Notes under the pieces: model-generated | Database searches by the model: none | What the model saw: the letters and a program-made list of their open reading frames with translations, nothing else | Told to the model about the DNA's origin: nothing | Source: Marinilactibacillus kalidii | Lineage (GTDB): Bacteria; Bacillota; Bacilli; Lactobacillales; Carnobacteriaceae_A | Assembly (NCBI RefSeq): GCF_017599325.1 | Contig: NZ_JAGFVM010000044.1 | Location: forward strand, 1-64,000 | Length of the DNA: 64,000 nucleotides | Reading direction: 5' to 3' | Position numbers and translations under genes: made by a program | Shown here: piece after piece, positions 17,329 to 27,267 of the stretch | Layout of the letters: every line of letters begins with the position of its first letter | How positions within the stretch are numbered: the first letter of the stretch is position 1

Positions 17329-19809
17329 CTAGGAATACATGTGCTGATTATCTGGCTTGAATTTTTTCAATCTCAAAGCATTTAGCAGAACAGAAACAGA
17401 GCTAAAGCTCATCGCTACTGCTGCTAGTGCTGGATTCAGCAAAGGACCTCCAAAAATAAATAGCGCGCCCATTGCAATCGGAATGCCAATCAAATTATAG
17501 GCGAATGCCCAAAACAGATTTTGCTTGATATTTTTTAGCGTCGCTTTACTCAAATCTAATGCAGTAATAACTTCGTTAACGTCACTTCTCATTAAAACGA
17601 TGTCGGCAGATTCAACAGCAACGTCAGTCCCAGACCCAATGGCTAGTCCAATCGTCGCTTGGACTAATGCCGGAGCATCATTGATGCCATCTCCAACCAT
17701 CGCTACTTGGCGACCTTCTTCTTGTAGTTTCTTGACTTCTTTCGCTTTATCTTCTGGCAATACTTCGCTCAACACTTTGTCGATTCCGGCTTGTTGCGCA
17801 ATCGCGTTCGCTGTCCGACGATTATCTCCAGTGATCATCACTACTTGAATACCCTTATTCTGCAATGCATGGATGGTTTGCTGACTATTTTCTTTCAGTG
17901 TATCAGCCACCGCAACCACCCCTTGCAACTGATCATCTAGTGCAAAATACATTGGTGTTTTCCCTTCATCAGCTAGCGCATCTGAAGTAGCATCCATTTT
18001 ATCGATGGAAATCTTTTGAGCATCCATTAATCTTCTATTTCCGAAATAAAGTGTAGAAGATTCCGATTGTCCCGTGATTCCTTGCCCAGGTATCGCTTCA
18101 AAAGACTCGATAGCTAACAGCTCTAATGCATTTTTCTCTGCTTCTTTTACCACGGCTTCTCCAAGTGCATGTTCACTGCCTTTTTCAAGCGAAGCGGCTA
18201 GTTGGAGGAGTTCAACTTCGGATAAACGACTATTTTCCGAAAGTACAAGGTCCGTTACGATCGGCTCTCCGCGTGTTAAAGTGCCTGTTTTATCAAAAAC
18301 AACGGTATCGATACTGTGCATGGTTTCTAAAGCATCTCCACTTTTGATTAACACTCCATGCTCGGCCCCTTTTCCAGTACCTACCATTATGGCAGTCGGT
18401 GTAGCTAGTCCAAGCGCACAAGGACATGCAATAACCAAAACGGAAATCAAAATCGTTAATGAGAATAGAGGTGATTGTCCCGCAATCAACCAGACAAGAC
18501 CTGATATAATCGCCAAACCGATGACGATCGGCACAAAGTATCCTGTAATGATATCGGCTAGTTTCGCAATCGGCGCTTTGGATCCTTGAGCTTCTTCGAC
18601 AAGCTGTATAATTTGGGCTAATGTGGTATCTTTACCAACTTTTGTTGCGCGATAATCTGTACTACCATTTTTATTCAAGCTCGCACCGATCAGGGTATCT
18701 CCAACCTGCTTTTCAACAGGCAAACTCTCACCCGTCAACATGGATTCGTCTACGGTTGTCTGACCTTTAACAATGATGCCATCAACCGGTACTTTTTCTC
18801 CAGGACGTACTCTTACGATATCACCCGCTACAACTTTGTCTATCTTAATTTCTTCCTCTACACCATCGTGTACTACTCGTGCGGTATCCGGTGCTAAATC
18901 CATCAGTTTTTGAATTGCTTCTGACATTCTTCCCTTAGAACGTTCTTCAAGGTACTTACCAAGCGTATGGAATGTTAGAATCACGGCTGATGTTTCATAG
19001 TACAACATCATCGCCATATCCGCACCTTGGAATAAGATAGCGATCGTTGCACCAAGGCTGTAGATAAATGCTGCTGCAGTTCCCAACGAAATCAATGAAT
19101 TCATATTTGGATGACCCTTACTCAAAGTTTTGAATCCTTGTTTAAAATACGGTAGGCCACTCCATACTACGGGTATTGTCAGTAGTAGCTGGGCTAGCGT
19201 GAAAGAAGCCGGATGCATCATTGGATCGAGAAACGCGGGTAGCCAAAGTCCAATCATATGTCCCATAGAAATATAGAGTAAAGGTATCGTGAATAGTGCG
19301 GATAAAATCACACGATCACGATAACGCTTCTGGTTTGAGGGCTGCTCATCTTGTTTTTCAGCCGTTTCTTCACTAGCCGCTGATTGTTCAAGAACAGCTT
19401 CATAACCTGATTGATGTACCGCGTCAGAAATTGTCCGTGTTGAGACTTCTAGCGGATTATAGGTCACGCTCATTTTTTCTGTTGCTAGGTTGACTGATGC
19501 AGTGTCTACACCACCCAATTGTTTTGTTGTTTTTTCAACTGTTGCCGCGCATGATGCACAAGTCATCCCTTCGATTGAAAACACAGTTGATGCTGCCTTA
19601 GGTAGAACAACTTCATAGCCAACCGCATCAATTTCTTTTTGAAGTCTATCTTGATCAAATGTATCCTCAGCTACGTTGATTTTTAATTTTTCCGTTGCCA
19701 AGTTCACACTTGCATCCGTCACCCCTTGCACACGACTAGCAGTTTTTTCGACTGTTGTTGCGCACGAAGCACAAGTCATGCCTTCAATGGGATATATTTT
19801 CGTTTCCAC
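17329..19809 (-). CDS. copA: Copper-exporting P1B-type ATPase
   Basis: Pumps Cu(I) out of the cell. Two N-terminal metal-binding domains each carry GMTCASC. Eight membrane helices follow, with the CPC metal site ([12 protein letters not shown]), the phosphorylation motif DKTGTLT and the hinge GDGINDAP. The usual SEHP motif reads SEHA here: the histidine is kept and the proline lost. The longest frame would begin at 19860; I prefer the GTG at 19809, preceded by GGAAGGGG, giving 826 residues and a 26-nt overlap with copY. Middle gene of copYAZ. Confidence 0.95.
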   Translation of the reverse strand: METKIYPIEGMTCASCATTVEKTASRVQGVTDASVNLATEKLKINVAEDTFDQDRLQKEIDAVGYEVVLPKAASTVFSIEGMTCASCAATVEKTTKQLGGVDTASVNLATEKMSVTYNPLEVSTRTISDAVHQSGYEAVLEQSAASEETAEKQDEQPSNQKRYRDRVILSALFTIPLLYISMGHMIGLWLPAFLDPMMHPASFTLAQLLLTIPVVWSGLPYFKQGFKTLSKGHPNMNSLISLGTAAAFIYSLGATIAILFQGADMAMMLYYETSAVILTFHTLGKYLEERSKGRMSEAIQKLMDLAPDTARVVHDGVEEEIKIDKVVAGDIVRVRPGEKVPVDGIIVKGQTTVDESMLTGESLPVEKQVGDTLIGASLNKNGSTDYRATKVGKDTTLAQIIQLVEEAQGSKAPIAKLADIITGYFVPIVIGLAIISGLVWLIAGQSPLFSLTILISVLVIACPCALGLATPTAIMVGTGKGAEHGVLIKSGDALETMHSIDTVVFDKTGTLTRGEPIVTDLVLSENSRLSEVELLQLAASLEKGSEHALGEAVVKEAEKNALELLAIESFEAIPGQGITGQSESSTLYFGNRRLMDAQKISIDKMDATSDALADEGKTPMYFALDDQLQGVVAVADTLKENSQQTIHALQNKGIQVVMITGDNRRTANAIAQQAGIDKVLSEVLPEDKAKEVKKLQEEGRQVAMVGDGINDAPALVQATIGLAIGSGTDVAVESADIVLMRSDVNEVITALDLSKATLKNIKQNLFWAFAYNLIGIPIAMGALFIFGGPLLNPALAAVAMSFSSVSVLLNALRLKKFKPDNQHMYS

Positions 19810-20251
19810 AGTGAGATTCCCCTTCCGTATGACAGTCACATTGCCCCGGTGTACATTCACAAGCGAGTACTTTCGGCGCCAATGGTTTCTTATTTTTTAG
19901 CAATTGTTCTAGTTGTTCAATGTCCTCTATGCTCAGCGTTGTATTGTCTATCATTTGATAAAGGACTTTGCCTCTTTTCTTCGTACATACCTGATTTAAA
20001 AGAGCGTTACTGGTGTCTTGAAGGTTTTCTTGCTCTGAAACCATGGCTTCGTACCTATATTTTCTACCTTCCTCTATGGTTGTTAAGTAATATTTTTTTA
20101 CGAGCCGTCCAATTAATGTTTTCGTTGTTGCAGGTTTCCATGCCTTTTTTTCTTCGAGAACCTGACTAATATATTTACTGGTCGTCTGTGGGTTTGCCCA
20201 AACAACTTTCATGACTTCTCTCTCTGATGGCGTCATTTGATTTTCTTGCAT
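19784..20251 (-). CDS. copY: Copper-responsive repressor CopY
   Basis: BlaI/MecI-type winged-helix repressor that leaves DNA when Cu(I) displaces zinc. The N-terminal half binds DNA. The C-terminal metal site [10 protein letters not shown] matches the CxCxxxxCxC signature of enterococcal CopY. The ATG at 20251 follows AAAAGGG; a GTG nine bases upstream overlaps that site. 155 residues. It leads the operon and has matching cop boxes directly upstream, so autoregulation is expected. Confidence 0.95.
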   Translation of the reverse strand: MQENQMTPSEREVMKVVWANPQTTSKYISQVLEEKKAWKPATTKTLIGRLVKKYYLTTIEEGRKYRYEAMVSEQENLQDTSNALLNQVCTKKRGKVLYQMIDNTTLSIEDIEQLEQLLKNKKPLAPKVLACECTPGQCDCHTEGESHCGNENISH

Positions 20252-20280
20252 TCGAATCACCCTTTTAACTTATTTACGTT

Positions 20281-20290
20281 TACGTTTGTA
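20281..20290 (-). promoter_or_regulatory. Second cop box (imperfect)
   Basis: TACAAACGTA on the minus strand, one base off the TACANNTGTA consensus, 30 bp from the copY start. Confidence 0.55.
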
Positions 20291-20311
20291 ATCGACTATT
20301 TGATTATAGTT

Positions 20312-20321
20312 TACATCTGTA
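20312..20321 (-). promoter_or_regulatory. cop box, CopY operator
   Basis: TACAGATGTA fits TACANNTGTA exactly and is flanked by symmetric bases. It lies just downstream of a TTGACA -35 box (20331-20336) and overlaps the probable -10 region, so bound CopY would block the promoter. Confidence 0.88.
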
Positions 20322-20354
20322 AACGTAATCTGTCAATCATTTTATCTTAGGTAA

Positions 20355-20398
20355 TAAAAAAAGGGATTTGAAGCCTATGACTTCAAATCCCTTTTTTT
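20355..20398 (-). terminator. Intrinsic terminator
   Basis: 13-bp stem AAGGGATTTGAAG/CTTCAAATCCCTT with A/T runs on both sides. It overlaps the stop codon of the VanX-like gene and probably works in both directions. Confidence 0.92.
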
Positions 20399-21599
20399 AT
20401 TCAATTACTTGCCATCTAGGTACGCCGTTTTTAAGTTCTGTGATTCTATACTCGCCTGTACCTGCTCTTTCTTTCAAATCATTTAGTGCATCGATATCAT
20501 TAAAATGCCACCACTCAGATGCTAATGGTGTGAATCCGGCTTCTGCCATATAACTTTGCATGCGCAATGCAGGCTCCGTTACTGCTTCACTGATTTCCAT
20601 GTCTCGCCAACCTTCTTGATCTTTAGCTGCTATAGGCCGTTTAAACATAGCTGAATCAGTGCTTAATTCGTGAATAGGCGTCTGCATTTGGTATTCCGTA
20701 TACGCTCGTACATCCGGTACGTGATAGTCCCCAACGATTTGTTCTGAAAGTTCGTCTATTTTCACCAAACTCAAATCAATCGCCAAGCCTCGTTGATGGT
20801 TAGAGACACTCGTATTAATAAACCATGTCATACTCCACGGTTCTTCCGTAATCCCTTTTTTAACATCTGGGTTAGAATCAGCTAGTCTAGAAAGCGAGTC
20901 ATTGACCAATATTTGAACATCTCTCGGTCGGAAGGTTTCATAAACTTTCAGAGATTCTTGGTTCTGCAAAGCAATTTGCTGAGCAGCTTGAACTTTTTTA
21001 GCCGTCTGATAAAGAATCGGCATAATAAAAGTTTCTTCATCTAGCCGGCCATTATACCCTCTCATATCGTATAAAGATTGTCCTGTCAGTTCAGGAATAG
21101 CAACATACGAAGAGGTGAATTTCGAATCGTAACTGTTTGAATGCTCATAGACAATAGATGGCACAACATCAGGCAAATTGATCATCGCAAATCGATGCTC
21201 AATCCATCCAGTTTTTTCATCTACCGTTTGAATCTGCCACCATTCTCCTTGCTCTTGCTCAATAAGGAATGGCGTTCCTTGCATAAGGTCTGTCACTTTT
21301 GCTGAATCTACATTAGGCTCCGTATACAAGACTTGATTTGTAGAAGTATAGCCACCTGATCCTGCAATCGGTAATTCAAATGGACCTTCTTCATGCCAAA
21401 TAGGTAGTTCAGGTTTTGGATCTTTCACTTCATTCGATGGTTCATTTTCATCATCTGGTTTAATCGACTCTGTTGGTATTTCTTCTTTCATTTCGTCGGA
21501 CCCACTTTGATCAGTTCTTACATCTTGAACAATAAATATCAGTAAAGATACCAATATCATAGTCAAAACTACAATAATCGCTGGTCTTTTGTCCTTCAA
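20397..21599 (-). CDS. VanX-type D-Ala-D-Ala dipeptidase with SH3b domain
   Basis: Membrane-anchored M15D zinc peptidase. An N-terminal helix (about residues 7-25) is followed by an acidic/proline-rich linker, a bacterial SH3-like domain (about 80-135, YTEPNVDSAKVTDL) and a VanX/DdpX catalytic domain. The metal ligands are in SNHQRGLAIDLSL and EWWHF. SH3b plus linker suggests it works at the cell wall on D-Ala-containing peptides. This differs from the cytoplasmic VanX of vancomycin resistance, and there is no vanHA context, so it is probably a housekeeping wall peptidase. 400 residues. Confidence 0.85.
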   Translation of the reverse strand: MKDKRPAIIVVLTMILVSLLIFIVQDVRTDQSGSDEMKEEIPTESIKPDDENEPSNEVKDPKPELPIWHEEGPFELPIAGSGGYTSTNQVLYTEPNVDSAKVTDLMQGTPFLIEQEQGEWWQIQTVDEKTGWIEHRFAMINLPDVVPSIVYEHSNSYDSKFTSSYVAIPELTGQSLYDMRGYNGRLDEETFIMPILYQTAKKVQAAQQIALQNQESLKVYETFRPRDVQILVNDSLSRLADSNPDVKKGITEEPWSMTWFINTSVSNHQRGLAIDLSLVKIDELSEQIVGDYHVPDVRAYTEYQMQTPIHELSTDSAMFKRPIAAKDQEGWRDMEISEAVTEPALRMQSYMAEAGFTPLASEWWHFNDIDALNDLKERAGTGEYRITELKNGVPRWQVIE

Positions 21600-21673
21600 A
21601 TAAATGCTCCTCTTTTGCCTGGCTTTTGCTATTTAAGTAGCTAACATTACCTGGATGTTATTCACTTATTCTA

Positions 21674-22396
21674 TCATACAAGTAACAAGCTTAATAGAAT
21701 AATTAAAACAAGATGAACTGGATAAAACCAGTAGAAAGCCCACTTATAAAAATTATTTCTCTTACCTGGTTTACCGTTGTAGAGATAGAAAAAGATAATA
21801 GCCATTAAAAACCCGAAGCGGTAGGTAACAAAGGTACCCATTTCCATCAATCCAGGTATGACATATAAAACCATTCCCGTTAGCGTATAGGCAAGCATCT
21901 GCTTTTTAAAATCATCCCGAAAAACGCCAAAACCTACAATCCATAGAATGGCTATATAATGCCAGTTGGCCGGATAAGCTGCGAGGCAACACAGTAGTAT
22001 AGTGATGAACTTAGCTAGTTTCCCCATGGTCTTATGCTTAGCTGCTGTTAATGCAACGAGACCAAGCGTCAGTGACCACATCACACTGGTTGCCTGCCAC
22101 CAGTTCAAGTTGAATAAAATCACATAGGGGAAGTGGGCTATCAATGCAAATAAGAATAGTCGTTTTGTATACGATCGTTTATCAGAAGTATAATGGTAAC
22201 CTTCTGCAATGAGATAACAAATCAACGGTGCAGCTAACCTTCCAAAAAAATGTACCCCCCATCTCAATGGAACATCTCCTGGATCGTAAATTTGAAGTGA
22301 ATGGTCCAAAAACATAGCTAAAACTGCGACCAATTTGATAACGTTTGCGTTCAATCCTTCTTTAGTGATCATTAGTTGTTTAGCACCGATCTTCAT
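21674..22396 (-). CDS. TraX family membrane protein
   Basis: 240-residue integral membrane protein with about seven hydrophobic helices. The start region IKLVAVLAMFLDHS and the HFFGRLAAPLICYLIAEGYHYT stretch are hallmarks of the TraX/acyltransferase-related family. TraX acetylates F-pilin in E. coli, but the many chromosomal Firmicutes homologues have no assigned role. There are no conjugation genes here. It lies 32 bp downstream of the ATP-grasp gene and upstream of the VanX-like gene, all on one strand. Confidence 0.85.
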   Translation of the reverse strand: MKIGAKQLMITKEGLNANVIKLVAVLAMFLDHSLQIYDPGDVPLRWGVHFFGRLAAPLICYLIAEGYHYTSDKRSYTKRLFLFALIAHFPYVILFNLNWWQATSVMWSLTLGLVALTAAKHKTMGKLAKFITILLCCLAAYPANWHYIAILWIVGFGVFRDDFKKQMLAYTLTGMVLYVIPGLMEMGTFVTYRFGFLMAIIFFYLYNGKPGKRNNFYKWAFYWFYPVHLVLIILLSLLLV

Positions 22397-22428
22397 TTCC
22401 CCCTATTACAGCATGACTGTGTATTCTA

Positions 22429-23364
22429 TTATTCATCTTCTTCTGCTACTTCTTTAAGATAGGTCGCCAGTTGCAACATTGCATACTGGTTTGCGCGTTG
22501 CTCTGCTTCAGGATTGTAGTTCGTATTCGTATTCACGTCGTAAGTATACAATTTCCCACTTTGATCACGAATAAATTCAAGTGCGGCGACTTGTACATTG
22601 CTCTCTTGCATAAATTGTCTATACTGTTCAATTTCATCTGCCGACAAGAGATTTTCTTGAATTTCAAACTTTGCTGGTTGCCCGTTAAGTTCTATAGTAG
22701 ATTCATCCGGTAACTGACAATTGTCTGCCGGACACAATTCAAAACCATCACTGGAATCTACTTCTACAGTGTAGAAAAACTCTCCCCCGATAAATTCAGC
22801 ACGGACGATCCGTCCATTCGTTGACTGGATATATTGCTGAATCAAACTGATACCATCAATAGATGCTTCAAATTCTGGCCCATTTATATACGCCTTCAGC
22901 TCGTCTATTGTGTAGATCAGTTTAACGCCCAACCCTTTTCCAGCACGATTATGCTTAATGATAAAAGGCCATTCATTTAATTTTTCGGCCGCTTTTATGA
23001 TTTGGTCGAGACCTACTGCTCCAATCGTTTTTGGTGTTTCGATTCCAACTTTGTTTAATGCAAGATATTGTTTTAGCTTACTCACTTCTAAAGCTAGTGC
23101 ATCTGTCCCATTAATGACTGTACGCCCATGCGCCTCCAACCAACTCAATACTTGATCCGTCAGTTCAGGTGCAAATCGATTCCCCCTTGTATGTGAAGAA
23201 GCACTCATCCGGTTATAAAAAATACCTTCTGGTGGCTCCACTGCGAGGTCTACGAAGCCTTCAGACAAATCCCACTCTTGATATGGAACCGCTAGTTCTT
23301 CTAATCTCTTGATCAAATGTCTTGTCCAGTCCATATTTTCATGTAAAACGTATACTTTCTGCAT
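22429..23364 (-). CDS. ATP-grasp family protein (RimK-like)
   Basis: 311-residue ATP-grasp protein. An N-terminal pre-ATP domain is followed by an ATP-binding core with FIIKHNRAGKGLGV (phosphate loop) and a C-terminal YDVNTNTNYNPEAE metal-binding segment. Such enzymes join a carboxylate to an amine via an acyl phosphate; the substrates here are unknown. The frame is open to 23424, but the N-terminal approximately 20 codons look non-coding and the ATG at 23364 begins the conserved MQKVYVLHEN strand. Probably co-transcribed with traX. Confidence 0.78.
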   Translation of the reverse strand: MQKVYVLHENMDWTRHLIKRLEELAVPYQEWDLSEGFVDLAVEPPEGIFYNRMSASSHTRGNRFAPELTDQVLSWLEAHGRTVINGTDALALEVSKLKQYLALNKVGIETPKTIGAVGLDQIIKAAEKLNEWPFIIKHNRAGKGLGVKLIYTIDELKAYINGPEFEASIDGISLIQQYIQSTNGRIVRAEFIGGEFFYTVEVDSSDGFELCPADNCQLPDESTIELNGQPAKFEIQENLLSADEIEQYRQFMQESNVQVAALEFIRDQSGKLYTYDVNTNTNYNPEAEQRANQYAMLQLATYLKEVAEEDE

Positions 23365-23502
23365 GATTATGCTTCTTTCCCCTCTTCTTGCTGATTCACA
23401 ATGTCTTTTAATTAGTTTTATCATACTATTGTTTAACGCATCATTCTATCATTTACGTATTTTGTGATAAAAATGAAATGTTCTTACTAGTATTCACGGT
23501 AT

Positions 23503-23548
23503 CAAAAAACAGGTTCTTTACTGATTCACAGCAAAGAACCTGTTTTTT
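23503..23548 (-). terminator. Intrinsic terminator, bidirectional
   Basis: Near-perfect 16-bp stem AAAAAACAGGTTCTTT/AAAGAACCTGTTTTTT with T runs for both strands; ends the bridge-ligase operon just after the racemase stop. Confidence 0.92.
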
Positions 23549-23558
23549 AATTGATTTA

Positions 23559-24254
23559 CTATTCACGCGTTAAGCTTTCTGCTAGCACTTGCATAGGATC
23601 GATCAAGGGAATTTCAACATCTTCTTGTTTCAATGCCAGCTCAATTTCTGTACAACCAGAAATGATAACATCTACACCATTATCAATTAGTTCTAAAGCC
23701 GCTTCTTGCAGTAATCTTTTAGGTGCAATGCCTGTATTTCCTTGTTTGATTCCATCTATTCCATAGATAGCTTCCATCACTTTTGTTTCCTGAGAACGAT
23801 CGCTAGGATAACAAATATCAAATGGGAGATTCTTTTGAAAAAGTGCCATTTTTCTTGTCCCCGTAGTACATAGAACACCTACTTTTTGCACATTCTTTTC
23901 CTTCGTGCTCAAGTAGGTTGCTAGTGCTTCAAACACATTTGCAATGGGTGTGTTCACTTCTTTTTGTACGTCAGCAAGAAAGTAGTTTGAAGTGATACAA
24001 GGGACAGCAATCACGTCAGCACCCGCTTTTTCAACATTTTTTGCTGTAGCAATCAAGGCAGGTAAAGGGTTTTCCCCCTCACCTAGAATCGCTTTGGTTC
24101 TATCCGGTATTTTAGGATTATTATCGATAAAAATGCGGTAGTGGTCCTGATCTTTTTTTACTTCTGTCGATCGAATCAACTTGTAGAAAAAACTAGCCGT
24201 TGCTTCTGGTCCCATTCCTCCTACCACCCCGATTATTTTTTGGTGGTCGTTCAA
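23559..24254 (-). CDS. Aspartate/glutamate racemase family protein
   Basis: Cofactor-independent amino acid racemase, 231 residues. The N-terminal GVVGGMGPEAT loop and both catalytic cysteines are visible (VPCITSN near residue 85 and SGCTEIE near 195). The family makes D-Asp or D-Glu. Its ATG overlaps the stop of the MurE-like gene by 4 nt (ATGA), and an ATP-grasp gene leads the operon. In Enterococcus faecium an aspartate racemase next to the ATP-grasp ligase Asl supplies D-Asp for the peptidoglycan bridge; the same role is likely here. Confidence 0.88.
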   Translation of the reverse strand: MNDHQKIIGVVGGMGPEATASFFYKLIRSTEVKKDQDHYRIFIDNNPKIPDRTKAILGEGENPLPALIATAKNVEKAGADVIAVPCITSNYFLADVQKEVNTPIANVFEALATYLSTKEKNVQKVGVLCTTGTRKMALFQKNLPFDICYPSDRSQETKVMEAIYGIDGIKQGNTGIAPKRLLQEAALELIDNGVDVIISGCTEIELALKQEDVEIPLIDPMQVLAESLTRE

Positions 24255-25828
24255 TCTGCATCATCCTCAGTTAAAAATGACTCATCGATTCCCGCTACTC
24301 TTTCTTCGAGAGGTGCTAAAACCGTTTTTGCATCTAATGTCGGATCCATTTCTACAAGCTGGTTCAAAATATACTTCGCACCGAAATCCATTCCTTGTGC
24401 GCCACCAATAACAATCAAATCGCCCGATTCTACTTGGTTCAAACTAGACTGTAAAGCATCTGGCATTTCATGGTGTAACTCTACTTCAACACCAACGTTT
24501 TTCATTGTTTTTTCAAATGCTTCGCGTTCTTCTGGTGTAACGATGTCTTTGTCCGTAATATGAGATTCACTTAGTGAAACAATCACTTTTTTAAGACCAA
24601 GTTCTGGCACCCATTTTGCCAAGGTTTCAGCGTTCTCAAGGTTTGTTGTAACCCCTCTACTGCCACGGATGGCATAAACAAGATGAAGGTTTTTGTAATC
24701 CATTTTCGTCAATGTTTCTAACGTCACATCGATATTACCAGCATTCGCAAAATGGTCATCGACGATTTTGAACGCACCTTCGTAAATGAATTGGAATCTT
24801 CTTTCTACTCCGGTGAACTTTTTGATACCGGCTTGAATCGTTGGAATTGAAATACCACTGATCAAACCGATCGCGATGGCTGTTAACGCATTGTAAACAG
24901 AATGATAACCAGCTACTGACAGGCTGATATCAAACGTTTCTTCTTTGACCCAATCTCCATTAATCGTTTGAAATGGCCGTTTGATTTCGACAGTAAAGTT
25001 TCCTCTACCTGTTGAAAGATCGATATTTGAGCAATGTAGATGGCCTTGATCACTTTCAATACCGTAAGTGACCGTTGTTGCTACTGTTTCATCGACAAGA
25101 GACGCAGAATGCGCGTCATCAAAATTTAATACCGCAAATTCGTCTGCTGTTGCTTCTCGGATCAAACTGGCTTTTGCATTGTAATACTCTTCAAATGAGC
25201 CATGCAAATCAATGTGTTCGCGACTGATATTGTTCAACGCTACGATATTAAAGTCAACATTACCGACACGTTTCAGATCTAGCGCAGATGAGGAAACTTC
25301 CATTGTTACATGAGAAATCGATTCATCTCTCATTCTTGCAAAATATCCGTGTAAATCTAATGACTCAGGAGTCGTTAAGATACTTGGAATCAAGGTATCC
25401 CCGAACTTGACCATAACGGTTCCCATCAACCCTGTTTTCCACTTATGTTCTTCTAGAATCGCATTTGTCATGAAAGATGTTGAAGTTTTTCCGTTTGTTG
25501 CCGTAATACCAATGACATTCAAATCCCTAGAAGGATGACCATAATATTGATCTCCAAGTGCTGCAAGTGCCTGACGCGAATCTTCAACAAGATATTGTGG
25601 TACTGAAAGTTCTGGAATGAACGATTCTACCACTAACGCTGTGGCACCTGTTTCGACGGCTTGTTGAGCATACTGATGACCGTCTGTCTTGTATCCCTTT
25701 ATACAAACAAATAATGTATCTTGTTTAACTTTCCCTGAATGGTAAGCCACCTCTGAGATCATTTGCTCTTTATGATTTTTGGATTCTTTGACTTCTATCG
25801 CGCCAAGTAATTCTGCTATTTGAATCAT
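24251..25828 (-). CDS. MurE-like Mur ligase, atypical
   Basis: 525-residue Mur ligase with the MurE layout: an N-terminal UDP-MurNAc-binding domain, a central ATPase domain with TNGKTSTSF and the lysine of EEYYNAKASLI that is carbamylated in MurE, and a C-terminal domain. The C-terminal half is unusual. The usual DYAHTPD region reads VDDHFANAGN, and I cannot find the DNPR/DDPN-type motif that selects the third amino acid. It may therefore add a different residue (for example ornithine), act on another substrate, or be a second Mur ligase. It starts at an ATG after AAAGGAG, 33 bp behind the ATP-grasp gene. Confidence 0.8.
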   Translation of the reverse strand: MIQIAELLGAIEVKESKNHKEQMISEVAYHSGKVKQDTLFVCIKGYKTDGHQYAQQAVETGATALVVESFIPELSVPQYLVEDSRQALAALGDQYYGHPSRDLNVIGITATNGKTSTSFMTNAILEEHKWKTGLMGTVMVKFGDTLIPSILTTPESLDLHGYFARMRDESISHVTMEVSSSALDLKRVGNVDFNIVALNNISREHIDLHGSFEEYYNAKASLIREATADEFAVLNFDDAHSASLVDETVATTVTYGIESDQGHLHCSNIDLSTGRGNFTVEIKRPFQTINGDWVKEETFDISLSVAGYHSVYNALTAIAIGLISGISIPTIQAGIKKFTGVERRFQFIYEGAFKIVDDHFANAGNIDVTLETLTKMDYKNLHLVYAIRGSRGVTTNLENAETLAKWVPELGLKKVIVSLSESHITDKDIVTPEEREAFEKTMKNVGVEVELHHEMPDALQSSLNQVESGDLIVIGGAQGMDFGAKYILNQLVEMDPTLDAKTVLAPLEERVAGIDESFLTEDDAD

Positions 25829-25861
25829 GGGTCGTTTCTCCTTTTTCGGTTAACATGCCAT

Positions 25862-27058
25862 TTAACCGTTTCTTCTAGTCACTTTTCCGGCAACTCTTTT
25901 AACAAATTTACCAATAAATTGCATACCAGGTTTGGGATCATCTTTTGCCCATACAGCACCTGTCTTACTTGCTCCATAAGATTTGATGATTTGGCTCCAA
26001 GTTAAATCTCCAGCTTTGACATACGCTTTTGAAGCATGTAGGTCTTCATACATATAATGAAAGACTTGTCCTGTATCTTCTTTGATCACTCTTGATCCAA
26101 TCGGTTGTCCTGTTAATTCTTTGTATGCTATGAGTGGCATATTGATCCCCACGTCAGCGATCATCTGGTTAAAGTTCGTTGTTCTAACATTGATCTCGAT
26201 TAAATAATATTCTCCAGTTTGGGCATCTTTTTTAAATTCGATTTCAGCGAAGCCTTTATAGCCTAACGCTTCTAGGAAAGGTGCACCAATAGTGAACAAT
26301 TCTGGTACATATCGCTGTTGTGTATAAACAGAGGCACCGAAGTGAATAGGATACTGACGATGTTTTTGTGCTGTCATCCAATGTGTTACTTTTGATTCTT
26401 GATTCAAGTAAGCATCAAATGTGTACATATGGTCATCGAATCCTTGTACTAGCTGTTGAACGACTACTTCAATCTGTTTATCTTTCGCTTTTTTCAGCGC
26501 TTCTTCTAGCTCTTCTCGGTTCTGCACTTTAAAGAGCTTCTTGCGAAAAGTTGCTACAAATATTGTTGAGTCCGCGGGTTTCACTAAGCAAGGATACCCC
26601 AATTCTGACTCCACAGTTTGAATAAGATCTGCTCGGGATGTCTGAATCGTCTTCGGCACACGCACCTGGTGCTCTTCTGCTAATACGTATAATGAATCTT
26701 TATCAATCAAGCGTGTCCATAAGCCTTTTTCTGTTTGTGTGATCAGATAATACTCGCTTAGTTCGTCTAAATACGCATCAATAAATTCTACGTAAGGGTC
26801 AGCTGTTGGATAAAGTACAGGTTTTTTATCTTGCTTTTTAGCGTAATCGATCAAAAAGTTTTTTAAGGCTTCTGGTTCTTCTTTATAATTCGGTCCAATC
26901 AATTCTTCTGATAGATATTTTGAATGAAGTCCGTAAGCACCTTCTCGTTTGTATTCTACGGCTACGACGGGTACGCCTACACGACCGAGGCAACGAATAA
27001 TGCTTAATCCTATATAGTAATTCGCACCAAGTACGACTGCTTTATGCTGTTCTGTCAT
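25862..27058 (-). CDS. ATP-grasp ligase, likely peptidoglycan bridge D-aspartate ligase (Asl-like)
   Basis: 398-residue ATP-grasp enzyme, first gene of a three-gene operon with a MurE-like ligase and an aspartate/glutamate racemase. It has an N-terminal pre-ATP domain (VVLGANYYIGLSIIRCLG), an ATP-grasp core with YPCLVKPADS and a C-terminal metal site YYLIEINVRTTNFN. In E. faecium and lactococci, Asl ligases of this family attach D-Asp to the third-position residue of the stem peptide. I infer that it forms a D-Asp (or D-Glu) bridge here; substrate identity is not shown by sequence. Confidence 0.78.
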   Translation of the reverse strand: MTEQHKAVVLGANYYIGLSIIRCLGRVGVPVVAVEYKREGAYGLHSKYLSEELIGPNYKEEPEALKNFLIDYAKKQDKKPVLYPTADPYVEFIDAYLDELSEYYLITQTEKGLWTRLIDKDSLYVLAEEHQVRVPKTIQTSRADLIQTVESELGYPCLVKPADSTIFVATFRKKLFKVQNREELEEALKKAKDKQIEVVVQQLVQGFDDHMYTFDAYLNQESKVTHWMTAQKHRQYPIHFGASVYTQQRYVPELFTIGAPFLEALGYKGFAEIEFKKDAQTGEYYLIEINVRTTNFNQMIADVGINMPLIAYKELTGQPIGSRVIKEDTGQVFHYMYEDLHASKAYVKAGDLTWSQIIKSYGASKTGAVWAKDDPKPGMQFIGKFVKRVAGKVTRRNG

Positions 27059-27267
27059 TTTAATGTCCTTCTCTTTCTCTTGTGAGCGTTAGTTGTCATG
27101 ATTGGTCATGTACCTTTCTCCAATGGTCTAGCTATAAATCCATTTCTCCACTCTTAGCCGGGAATGGCACATACGTGTTCATTATACATCATATTGTATG
27201 TTTTTTGTACAATTACCAGTTGTTTAACTGAGTTGAAAGCTTAAATATAACTTAAGCTTATCTTTGA

